The notes under the pieces were generated by a model. That model saw only the letters and a list, made by a program, of their open reading frames with translations, was not told the DNA's origin and made no database searches. The position numbers and the translations under genes are program-made. 14,954 nucleotides of DNA from Planctomycetota bacterium (GTDB taxonomy: Bacteria > Planctomycetota > Planctomycetia > Isosphaerales > Isosphaeraceae): NCBI GenBank assembly GCA_021777685.1, contig JAJYDH010000015.1:1-14954 (forward strand), written 5' to 3'. This document shows, piece after piece, positions 6,865 to 13,005 of this stretch. Position 1 is the stretch's first letter. Every line of letters begins with the position of its first letter.

Positions 6865-7689
6865 TCACTGGCCGCCCGACTCGCCCCGGGGCCGGGCCTG
6901 GACGAGGACGGGGTCGGCGGAATTGGGCCGGGACCGGTTCTCGGCCGTGACCTTGTGCCAGGAGCGCCAGGCCCGGTCGAGTTCGTGGGTCCCGGCCAGG
7001 CCGTAGTGGCTCCGGGCGGCGGCATCCCAGCCGGACCGGGAGCCGTCGCGGACGAAGGCGAGGAATCGAGGTCGGCCGCCCATCTCGACCAGGAACCGCG
7101 AGATCGAATAGCCCTGGCCGTAGAACCCCATCAGGTCGTCCGGATACTCCTCGACGATGAACAGCCGTTCGAGCGGCAGGTGGCCGCGCCGGGAGATCAG
7201 GTCGAGGACGATCTGGTCGTGGCGGCGGTGCTCGCGAAGATCCTCGCTCAGGAGCGACGCCCCCTCATCCGCCCAGCGCGGCATCGGCCCGCCGAAGTAG
7301 GCGGCGAAGACGGTATGCGTCACCTCGTGCGGGATGGCCGAGGCGAGGATGCGGTCGAGCCGGCCCTCCACGCTCATCGACTGGTCGGAGACCTTGCCCC
7401 GGCTGAACCCGAACGAGGTCAGGCCGCCGGCCTCGCCCCGGGTGAGCTTGACCTTGACCGGGCAGGGGGTCGACCAGGCGGGCAACTCCTGGCCCAGCCA
7501 CGCTCTGGCGATCGAGACCCGGCACGCCTCGGCGTGCTCGGCGACCTGCTTCGCCACCTCGGCCGAGGGGGCCTCGACGACGAAGTTGGTCGTCCTGTAC
7601 GAGGCGCCGGCCAGGCCGGGCAGCAGCGCCAGGGCGAGCCAGGCCGCGACGTGGCGCGCGGACGAGGGACCCGGTCGACGAGCGTCCAT
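6865..7689 (-). CDS. Secreted gluzincin-type metallopeptidase-like protein (HExxH)
   Basis: A 274-residue protein with an N-terminal signal peptide: basic residues, a hydrophobic stretch at about residues 14-27 and a likely cut after ALLPGLAGA. The zinc motif HEVTH (His121, Glu122, His125) is followed 17 residues later by Glu142 in RWADEGAS, the arrangement of MA-clan (gluzincin) peptidases of the peptidase_MA type. The third ligand and the catalytic Glu are present, so it may be active. Its substrate is unknown, and a periplasmic or surface location is inferred. It has no evident link to pyrimidine breakdown although it is co-oriented with the cluster. A GGAGGAG about 11-17 bases upstream supports the ATG at 7689. 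It is separated from the aldolase gene by 124 bases containing a hairpin, and may be a passenger in the cluster. Confidence 0.8.
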   Translation of the reverse strand: MDARRPGPSSARHVAAWLALALLPGLAGASYRTTNFVVEAPSAEVAKQVAEHAEACRVSIARAWLGQELPAWSTPCPVKVKLTRGEAGGLTSFGFSRGKVSDQSMSVEGRLDRILASAIPHEVTHTVFAAYFGGPMPRWADEGASLLSEDLREHRRHDQIVLDLISRRGHLPLERLFIVEEYPDDLMGFYGQGYSISRFLVEMGGRPRFLAFVRDGSRSGWDAAARSHYGLAGTHELDRAWRSWHKVTAENRSRPNSADPVLVQARPRGESGGQ

Positions 7690-7736
7690 GCTCCGTGCTC
7701 CTCCATGATGATCGCGTCGAATCGAATCGTGGTCGC

Positions 7737-7763
7737 GGCCGGGTCGTTTCCGTCGACCCGGCC
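7737..7763 (-). terminator. Terminator-like hairpin between the aldolase and metallopeptidase genes
   Basis: A perfect 10-base inverted repeat (GGCCGGGTCG at 7737-7746 and its complement at 7754-7763) encloses a 7-base loop. It lies 50 bases after the aldolase stop codon on the minus strand. No T run follows, so it could act as a Rho-assisted terminator, an mRNA 3'-end stabiliser or a leader structure of the next gene. Confidence 0.5.
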
Positions 7764-7813
7764 GGGATCGGGGCGGACTTTAGCAAAAGATCGGCACGAA
7801 GTCGCCCCCGGAA

Positions 7814-8731
7814 TCAGGAAACCGCGCGGGCGGGCTCGAAATTCGGCAGGACGCCGACGACCTCGGCGACGTCGACGACCCGCTGGGCCATCTCAGGGTC
7901 GAGCGACCGGAGCGGCGGCGGCAGCATCCGTTCGAAGAGCCCCCGGTGGCGGCAGAGGACTTCCAGGCAGGCGAGCATCGGGCCGAAGCCCGTCGCCTGG
8001 GCCAGCCGGGTCAGCTGGGCCTGGAGCCGGAAGGCGCGCTCGGCGTCGTCGGCCCGGGCGGCGTCCCAGATCGCGACGGTCAGCTCGGGCAGGGGGTTCG
8101 AGAGCGCCGAGACGAACCCATCCGAGCCCAGCTCGGTCGAGATCGCCATCTGATCGTTGGCGTGGAGGTAGCTGAAGCCCAGAGCCCGGCGCTCGGCGAC
8201 CGGCCAGTCGAGCGTCCGGCTGAAGCTCGGGCTCACGTCCTTGCAGCCGACGATCCGGGGATGCTGGGCGAGCTGGCGGAGCTGGTCGAAGCCGAGCTGG
8301 TTGCAGATCCAGGGGGCGTTGTAGATGACGACGGGTTTCGAGAGGGTGTCGGCCAGGGCCGCGTAATAGTCGTTGACCTCGCCGAGGCACATCGGCTGAT
8401 ACCAGGGCGGCAGGACCGCGTAATAGTCGTAGGGGAGGTCGTCGAACATCGCCGCCCGGGCCCTGGTCCGGTCGGTCCCCATGTCGGAGACGTTCAGGAC
8501 GAGCGGGACCTTCCCCTCGGCCGCCGTCGCGGCGATCTCGGCGATCCGCCGGAGCCGGTCGTCGGTCTGGAGTTCGAACTTCGAGGTCGTGCCGAGGATC
8601 CAGAGGCCGTGGACCCCGGCGTCGATCTGGAACCGGACGAGCCGCTCCAGCGCGGCCTCGTCGAGCGAGCCGTCGAGCTTCAGCGGGGTGGCCAGGGGCG
8701 GGATGATCCCGTGCAGTCGGGGAAGGTCCAT
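7814..8731 (-). CDS. DapA/NanA-family class I aldolase or synthase, substrate unknown
   Basis: A 305-residue TIM-barrel protein of the dihydrodipicolinate synthase / N-acetylneuraminate lyase family. These enzymes use a lysine Schiff base to join or split pyruvate-type compounds. Visible residues: the GTTS loop (47-50), Tyr137 in VVIYNAP and Schiff-base Lys164 in VGCKD. It does not look like a housekeeping DapA: GTTSKFEL replaces GTTGE, and residues 100-115 (DYYAVLPPWYQP) are unusual. The substrate is therefore open; a 2-keto-3-deoxy sugar acid or another pyruvate-derived compound are options. The frame is open upstream to 8902, but similarity to the family begins at the ATG at 8731 (MDLPRLHGIIPPLATPL). 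A weak GAGG lies 12-15 bases upstream. It is co-oriented with the pyrimidine genes but has its own probable promoter. Confidence 0.9.
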   Translation of the reverse strand: MDLPRLHGIIPPLATPLKLDGSLDEAALERLVRFQIDAGVHGLWILGTTSKFELQTDDRLRRIAEIAATAAEGKVPLVLNVSDMGTDRTRARAAMFDDLPYDYYAVLPPWYQPMCLGEVNDYYAALADTLSKPVVIYNAPWICNQLGFDQLRQLAQHPRIVGCKDVSPSFSRTLDWPVAERRALGFSYLHANDQMAISTELGSDGFVSALSNPLPELTVAIWDAARADDAERAFRLQAQLTRLAQATGFGPMLACLEVLCRHRGLFERMLPPPLRSLDPEMAQRVVDVAEVVGVLPNFEPARAVS

Positions 8732-8779
8732 CGGTATTCCAGCCTCGGGTCGGGTCGGATTTTCGCGCCGGAAAATCGA

Positions 8780-8808
8780 GTATGTCGACGAGTCGGCCGC
8801 GACGCAAC
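8780..8808 (-). promoter_or_regulatory. Possible sigma-70 promoter of the DapA/NanA-family gene
   Basis: On the minus strand TTGCGT (8803-8808) and CATACT (8780-8785) are 17 bases apart and about 50 bases before the ATG at 8731. The boxes match three and four of six consensus positions, so this is suggestive only. Confidence 0.35.
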
Positions 8809-8892
8809 CCGACGCTCCGGAACGGCCTTGGGCCATCGAGGCGGCCCGACCGCCTCGCCAGAATCGGGTTGACTCGCGGGCGATTCCCCCGC

Positions 8893-8924
8893 AACCGGCC
8901 AATTCGCGCGGTCGGGCCGGTTTT
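8893..8924 (+). terminator. Hairpin followed by four T residues in the divergent gap
   Basis: AACCGGCC (8893-8900) pairs with GGCCGGTT (8915-8922) across a 14-base loop and runs into TTTT (8921-8924). It has terminator form on the plus strand but no plus-strand gene directly upstream. It could be a leader attenuator for the gene at 9147, or chance structure in GC-rich DNA. Confidence 0.3.
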
Positions 8925-9130
8925 CCCTGATGATCCGCTCGCGAGCCGGCCGAAACCTAGATTGCGACGAGGCCCGGATCGGGATCGGCCGTCGGAAGAC
9001 GATCGATCGACGACGATCCCGGTCGGGTCGGCGAGGGACGCGGTTCCGGCCCGGCGAATGGGCCGATCGCGTGTCGTTGGATAAAGCCCGCGGACCGGGC
9101 TCCTCGAATGGGGAGATCTCGGGCCCGCAC

Positions 9131-9140
9131 GGAGGAGGAG
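9131..9140 (+). promoter_or_regulatory. Strong purine-rich ribosome binding site of the 75-residue gene
   Basis: GGAGGAGGAG ends six bases before the ATG at 9147. It decides the start against an upstream in-frame ATG at 9108, which lacks such a site. Confidence 0.7.
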
Positions 9141-9146
9141 ATCCGA

Positions 9147-9374
9147 ATGGCCACAGCCCGACTTCGCGTGTTCCCCCACCCCGACGACGAGCCCGTCGAG
9201 GACTTCCACACTCCTTCCGTGCCGATCCGGCTCTCCGACCTCTATCCGTTGCTCGCGCAGGCGTTCCGCGATAACTACGTCTGGCTCCGCGACTTCGAGA
9301 ACGACGAGATCCTCGTCAGCGGCGACCTCTACGAGGTCGTCCGGGCGTTCTCGAACATGCGGCCTTCCGCCTGA
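9147..9374 (+). CDS. Small hypothetical protein, 75 residues
   Basis: I do not recognise this protein. It is acidic and probably soluble, with no signal peptide or membrane segment. A Pro/Asp-rich start (VFPHPDDEPVEDFH) is followed by a compact region rich in aromatic and acidic residues (LYPLLAQAFRDNYVWLRDFENDEILVSGDLYEVVRAF), which would fit a small alpha/beta fold. The strong ribosome binding site, a codon pattern fitting the neighbours and a perfect hairpin just after the stop support a real gene. It is the only plus-strand gene inside the minus-strand pyrimidine cluster and faces preA tail to tail with a 77-base gap. No function can be assigned; regulation of or binding to a neighbouring product is only a possibility. 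Confidence 0.75.
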   Translation: MATARLRVFPHPDDEPVEDFHTPSVPIRLSDLYPLLAQAFRDNYVWLRDFENDEILVSGDLYEVVRAFSNMRPSA

Positions 9375-9395
9375 ATTCCCGTCCGAGACCTTCTT

Positions 9396-9424
9396 GGCAG
9401 GCTGGGGTTGCGTCCCAGCCTGCC
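9396..9424. terminator. Hairpin terminator between convergent genes
   Basis: A perfect 11-base inverted repeat (GGCAGGCTGGG at 9396-9406 with its complement at 9414-9424) encloses a 7-base loop. It sits in the 77-base gap between the small gene's stop (plus) and the preA stop (minus), the expected place for a shared bidirectional terminator. T runs are absent on both sides. Confidence 0.65.
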
Positions 9425-9451
9425 CGGCCTGAGTGGCCCCGGGATGGGGTC

Positions 9452-10780
9452 TCAGGCATGCCCCGGCGGCTCGATCTTCGCGACCCGCTCCTCGGCGAGC
9501 ATCGCCTGATACTGGTTCCAGGACATCGGCGCGAGGCCCCGGTCGACCGGCTTCATCGCGATGCAGCCCTCGACCGGGCAGACCAGGCTGCACATGTTGC
9601 AGCCGACGCACGAGTCCTGCTCGATCGTGAAGACGTTGAGGCTCCCGTCGCCAACGCCCGGTCGGATGCCGACCTGTGCCGGCTCGCGCTCCCAGCGGAT
9701 CGACTGGTGACAGCCGTCCTCGCAGGCGACGTAGCAGAGCCCGCAGTGGATGCATTTCGCCTGGTCGATCTCGGCCACGACCTTGTAATTGAGGTCCAGC
9801 TCGCCCCAGGGTTTGAGCCGGGGGACGGACTTGCCGGCGAAATCCCCGATCCGCCCGAACCCTTTCGAACGCATCCAGCCCGACAGGCCGTCGATCAGGC
9901 CGTCCACGATCCGGAAGCCCCGGTGCATGACGGCGGTGCAGACCTGGACCGAGCCCGCCCCCAGGAGCAGGAACTCGGCCGCGTCCTGCCACGTCTCGAT
10001 CCCGCCGATTCCCGAGATCGGCACGCCGACCCTCGGGTCCTTGGCCAGGCTCGACACCATGTTCAGCGCGATCGGCTTGACCGCCGGCCCGCAGTAGCCG
10101 CCGTGGCTCCCGTAGCCGCCAACCGAGGGTTTCGGCGCCAGCGTCTCCAGGTCGACCCCCATCACCGAGTTGATCGTGTTGATGAGCGAAAGGGCATCGG
10201 CACCCCCTTCGACGGCGGCCCGGCCGATGGCCGTGACGTCGGCGACGTTCGGCGTCAGCTTGACCATCACCGGGACCGTCGCGACCTCCTTCGCCCATCC
10301 GGTGATCATCCTCGCATATTCGGGGACCTGGCCGACCGCCGACCCCATCCCCCGCTCGCTCATCCCGTGCGGGCAGCCGAAATTCAATTCGATCCCATCC
10401 GCCCCGGCGTCCTGGGTCCGTTTGACGATCTCGTGCCACGCCTCCCGCCTCGACTCGACCATCAACGAGACGAACAGGGCATGCTTGGGGTGGGCCTTCT
10501 TGACCCGGGCGATCTCCGCCAGGTTCACGTCGAGCGTCCGGTCGGTGATCAGCTCGATGTTGTTGAGCCCGACGACTTTCCGGCCCTCGAAATCGATCGC
10601 CCCGTACCGCGACGAGACGTTGACGATCGGCTCGAACCCCAGCGTCTTCCAGACTGCCCCGCCCCAACCGGCGTCGAACGCCCGGCGGACCTGGTACTCG
10701 GAGTTCGTCGGAGGGGCCGAGGCGAGCCAGAACGGGTTCGGGGCCTTCACCCCGCGGAATTCGACGCTGAGGTCGGGCAC
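9452..10780 (-). CDS. preA: NAD-dependent dihydropyrimidine dehydrogenase, catalytic subunit PreA
   Basis: A 442-residue cytoplasmic protein that, with PreT, reduces uracil or thymine to the 5,6-dihydro base with NADH (the reverse is possible). Residues about 1-310 form an FMN-binding TIM barrel of the dihydroorotate dehydrogenase type. The active-site segment ELNFGCPHGMSERGMG carries the catalytic cysteine Cys136 with Asn133, and NTIN (Asn201, Thr202) matches substrate-binding residues of mammalian DPD. GIGGIE (257-262) is the phosphate-binding part. The C-terminal ferredoxin domain holds two 4Fe-4S motifs: Cys343/346/349/353 and Cys391/394/397/401. The start codon is GTG at 10780, directly before PDLSVEFRG; its ribosome binding site is weak. 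preT lies upstream on the same strand but is separated by a small gene and a palindromic element. E. coli PreA is about 411 residues; the extra length here is C-terminal. Confidence 0.97.
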   Translation of the reverse strand: MPDLSVEFRGVKAPNPFWLASAPPTNSEYQVRRAFDAGWGGAVWKTLGFEPIVNVSSRYGAIDFEGRKVVGLNNIELITDRTLDVNLAEIARVKKAHPKHALFVSLMVESRREAWHEIVKRTQDAGADGIELNFGCPHGMSERGMGSAVGQVPEYARMITGWAKEVATVPVMVKLTPNVADVTAIGRAAVEGGADALSLINTINSVMGVDLETLAPKPSVGGYGSHGGYCGPAVKPIALNMVSSLAKDPRVGVPISGIGGIETWQDAAEFLLLGAGSVQVCTAVMHRGFRIVDGLIDGLSGWMRSKGFGRIGDFAGKSVPRLKPWGELDLNYKVVAEIDQAKCIHCGLCYVACEDGCHQSIRWEREPAQVGIRPGVGDGSLNVFTIEQDSCVGCNMCSLVCPVEGCIAMKPVDRGLAPMSWNQYQAMLAEERVAKIEPPGHA

Positions 10781-10850
10781 GGTCAGGTCTCGGTGGGGCA
10801 GTTCAGGTGGGTTTGAGGGGTGTGGCCCGGTTCATCCGGAAATCCGATCC

Positions 10851-10976
10851 TCGTTCCCACGCTCCGCGTGGGAATGCAATCTTCGACGCTCTGCGTCGTC
10901 TTCGAACCCGCAGACGCTGATCGGAAGAGGACGCGGAGCGTCCGAGACGGCGTTCCCACGCGGAGCGTGGGAACGA
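10851..10976. repeat. 126-base palindromic element with perfect 24-base terminal inverted repeats
   Basis: The ends 10851-10874 and 10953-10976 are perfect 24-base inverted copies, and each is itself a near-palindrome (CCCACGC-TCC-GCGTGGG). Between them lie two further small palindromes, CGACGCTCTGCGTCG near 10884-10898 and GGACGCGGAGCGTCC near 10930-10944. The whole can fold into one long stem or a row of hairpins. It encodes no protein and shows no clear target-site duplication. It lies between the small lower-GC gene and preA. It resembles REP- or MITE-like intergenic repeats; effects on termination or mRNA stability are inferred. Confidence 0.85.
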
Positions 10977-10987
10977 GTTGATGACGC

Positions 10988-11470
10988 TCAACCGCATAGG
11001 ATTGTGTCGACACTATCCAGATTGTCCGCGACATTGTAAATCGCGACTCGGCGAGCTAATTCCGCGTACTCGACGGCTTCGGCTTGGTCCATGCACAGAT
11101 AAACTTTGCGTTGACACGATCGGCAAAATCGAACAACGGGCCCCCCGGTCGGCTGAAGGTTGAGCCATAGTTTGGGGCAATCGAGATGGGCCTCCGCCGG
11201 GCAATTCGTCACTTCGGTCGCTCGGTAGGTATATACCTCGTCGATCACCCACTCCAGCGCCTGACGATCCGCGACGGCCCAGAATATCCGCCGCTCGGTG
11301 ATAAACCGAAGTTTCTTGAGCAAATCTTGATAATCATCGCGTCTACCAATGGCGACGCGAATTGCGTTGCCTTCCAGGCGGATAGGAAGAACGCACTCCT
11401 CTCGGGCTAGCGACTCAGGACAGTAATCCAATGCTGTGGGATCGATTTCCAGATTGGCTATCCGAATCAT
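10988..11470 (-). CDS. Small cysteine-rich protein with a possible GspE-N/MshEN-like domain, between preT and preA
   Basis: A 160-residue soluble protein of unknown function. Residues about 10-80 (YCPESLAREECVLPI, AIRVAIGRRDD, LRFITERRIFWAVADR, ALEWVIDEVY) resemble the N-terminal domain of type II secretion/MSHA ATPases (GspE-N/MshEN), but without any ATPase part. Residues 90-126 hold five cysteines (90, 98, 116, 119, 126) including CRSC, suggesting a zinc-binding unit. The ATG at 11470 is preferred because GGAGGGG lies just upstream; in-frame ATG codons at 11494-11497 lack such a site and would overlap the preT stop. The gene starts 23 bases after preT. Its base composition is lower in G+C than the neighbours (26 of 60 bases in 11281-11340), which could mean later acquisition. 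A role in the dehydrogenase is not established. Confidence 0.8.
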   Translation of the reverse strand: MIRIANLEIDPTALDYCPESLAREECVLPIRLEGNAIRVAIGRRDDYQDLLKKLRFITERRIFWAVADRQALEWVIDEVYTYRATEVTNCPAEAHLDCPKLWLNLQPTGGPVVRFCRSCQRKVYLCMDQAEAVEYAELARRVAIYNVADNLDSVDTILCG

Positions 11471-11493
11471 GGCCCCTCCTCGCACGCCAACCA

Positions 11494-12837
11494 TCATTGA
11501 GAATCAGAGGCACGTCCCATTCGAGCCTTGAGGCGAGCATCGATTCCCTTCGCCGCGACCTTGCCATCCTGGACCGCGTCGACGACCTCCCCCCCTTTGC
11601 GGAGGCAGTCGCCGCCCGCGAAGAGTCCTGCGATCGAAGTTGCTCCTGTGGTCGCTTCCGCGACGATCCGGCCGGCTCGATGCTCCAGGCCCGGCAGGGC
11701 TTCGAGCCACTCGACAAGCGGGCCCTGGCCGAGGGCCTTGACCACCATGTCGGCGGGCAGGATGAAGTTTGATTCCGGGATCATTTGCAACTGGCCCGAC
11801 TCGTCGAGGCGGGTCCGGGCGAACTCGACCCCTCGGGCCGCTCCGTCCTCGCCGACGATCCGCAGGGGAGCGGCGAACCACTCGAACCGGACCCCGTCGC
11901 CCTTGGCCAGGTCGTACTCGAAGGCGAAGGCGGGCATCGAGGCTTCGTCTCGGCGATAGGCGATCGTCACCTTTTCGGCGCCGAGCCTCCTGGCCGCCGT
12001 GGCGACGTCGATCGCCGTGTTCCCGCCGCCGATGACGATGACCTCTCGGCCGACCTCGCACTCCTCGAACGGTCGGACTCGCGTCTGGTCGATGAAGTCG
12101 AGCGACTCCCAGACCCCGGCCAGGTCCTCCCCCTCGATCCCCAGGGGCAAGGTCCGGCCCAGGCCGATGCCGAGGAACACGGAGTCGAACTCGTTGAGCA
12201 GTTCACGGAGCCCGGCCGGCGTGACCGGATGGTTCAGCCTCAGGTCGATGCCGATCGCGCAGATCCGTTCGATCTCGGCCAGGACGAAGTCGGTCGAGAG
12301 CTTGTAGGCCGCGACACCGTGGGTGTCCAGGCCGCCGGGGAGCGAGCGGCCCTCGAAGACGGTGACGTCGTGGCCGAGCCTCCGCAACTCATGGGCGCAG
12401 CTCAGGCCGGCGGGGCCGGCGCCGACGATGGCGACTTTCTTGCCGGTGGGCGGGCCGGGCTCGAAGAAGCTCACACCCTCGGCCGAGTCGCAGGCCAGGC
12501 GCTGGAGGCGGCCGATCGGGATCGGCCCTCCCGAGAGCAGGCGGTCGACGCAGGCCCCTTCGCAGAGGACCTCGGTCGGGCAGGCCCGGGCGCAGCTCCC
12601 GCCGAAGATGTTGGCTCCGAGGATTGTTTTCGCGGCGCCGATCTCGTCGCGGTGGAGGAGCTGGCGGATGAACCGGGGGACGTCGATCCCCGTGGGGCAC
12701 GCCCGCGTGCAAGGGGCGTCGAAGCAGTAGAGGCAGCGGGACGCCTCGAACAGGGCCTCGGACGGCCCGAGGGGCGGGGCCTCGGCGAAGTTCCTGGCCA
12801 GTTCTTCCGGGCTTCGCCGCTCGCCGGCTCGGGGCAT
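11494..12837 (-). CDS. preT: NAD-dependent dihydropyrimidine dehydrogenase, flavin/Fe-S subunit PreT
   Basis: A 447-residue cytoplasmic protein that takes electrons from NADH through FAD and Fe-S clusters and passes them to PreA. Residues 35-96 hold the N-terminal Fe-S cysteines: CLYCFDAPCTRACPTG (Cys35, 38, 43, 47) and CARACPTEVLCEGAC (Cys82, 86, 92, 96). A FAD-binding motif VAIVGAGPAG (135-144) follows, then an NAD(P)H-binding motif VIVIGGGNTA (266-275), and near the C-terminus the FAD-contacting LFAGGDC. The order matches GltD-like proteins and the N-terminal half of mammalian DPD. The adjacent preA and dihydropyrimidinase favour PreT over the glutamate synthase small subunit. The ATG at 12837 is chosen because AAGGA lies five bases upstream and family similarity begins there. 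An in-frame extension to 12972 would translate the palindromic element at 12887-12963 and is not credible. Confidence 0.95.
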   Translation of the reverse strand: MPRAGERRSPEELARNFAEAPPLGPSEALFEASRCLYCFDAPCTRACPTGIDVPRFIRQLLHRDEIGAAKTILGANIFGGSCARACPTEVLCEGACVDRLLSGGPIPIGRLQRLACDSAEGVSFFEPGPPTGKKVAIVGAGPAGLSCAHELRRLGHDVTVFEGRSLPGGLDTHGVAAYKLSTDFVLAEIERICAIGIDLRLNHPVTPAGLRELLNEFDSVFLGIGLGRTLPLGIEGEDLAGVWESLDFIDQTRVRPFEECEVGREVIVIGGGNTAIDVATAARRLGAEKVTIAYRRDEASMPAFAFEYDLAKGDGVRFEWFAAPLRIVGEDGAARGVEFARTRLDESGQLQMIPESNFILPADMVVKALGQGPLVEWLEALPGLEHRAGRIVAEATTGATSIAGLFAGGDCLRKGGEVVDAVQDGKVAAKGIDARLKARMGRASDSQ

Positions 12838-12886
12838 CGTGATCCTTCGGCTCCGGAGCATCAGATGGTGGCCAGAGATCGCTCTC

Positions 12887-12963
12887 CGTAGGGTGGGCAC
12901 CGCCCACCATCCGATCCCTCTGGCTGGACAAAACTCAAGGTGGTGGGCGGTGCCCACCCTACG
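12887..12963. repeat. 77-base palindromic element with perfect 23-base inverted ends, upstream of preT
   Basis: The arms 12887-12909 and 12941-12963 (GTAGGGTGGGCACCGCCCAC type) are perfect 23-base inverted copies around a 31-base less GC-rich spacer. Each arm contains the internal near-palindrome GGTGGGCACCGCCCACC. It lies in the 168-base gap between dihydropyrimidinase and preT. It looks like a member of an interspersed intergenic repeat family and differs in sequence from the element at 10851-10976. No coding content. Confidence 0.85.
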
Positions 12964-13005
12964 GGAAATCATGGGCTCGGGGCATCGCGTTGCGTCTCCG
13001 ATCGG

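Larger units (their letters stand above)
8732..9146. other. 415-base intergenic region between divergent genes
   Basis: This gap lies between the DapA/NanA-family gene (minus) and the 75-residue gene (plus). It holds the possible promoter at 8780-8808, a hairpin with a T run at 8893-8924, a small GCCCG/CGGGC hairpin at 9086-9100, and the strong ribosome binding site at 9131-9140. I see no further convincing gene; open frames running through it are upstream extensions or antisense frames. Confidence 0.55.

Noticed and set aside
8732..8902. N-terminal extension of the aldolase by 57 residues
   Set aside because: The added sequence has no similarity to the family and covers the probable promoter at 8780-8808.
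7893..10667. A 924-codon minus-strand frame
   Set aside because: It runs out of frame through preA and the aldolase gene and antisense to the small gene. No domain is seen, only Arg/Gly-rich sequence.
11494..12837. Glutamate synthase small subunit (GltD)
   Set aside because: The folds are shared, but no large subunit is present while preA and dihydropyrimidinase are neighbours.
10851..12963. Insertion sequence bounded by the two palindromic elements
   Set aside because: The two elements differ in sequence, and no transposase lies between them; the content is preT and a small unrelated gene.
12838..12972. N-terminal extension of PreT by 45 residues
   Set aside because: The extension would translate the palindromic repeat at 12887-12963. 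The ATG at 12837 has AAGGA at good spacing and fits the family start.
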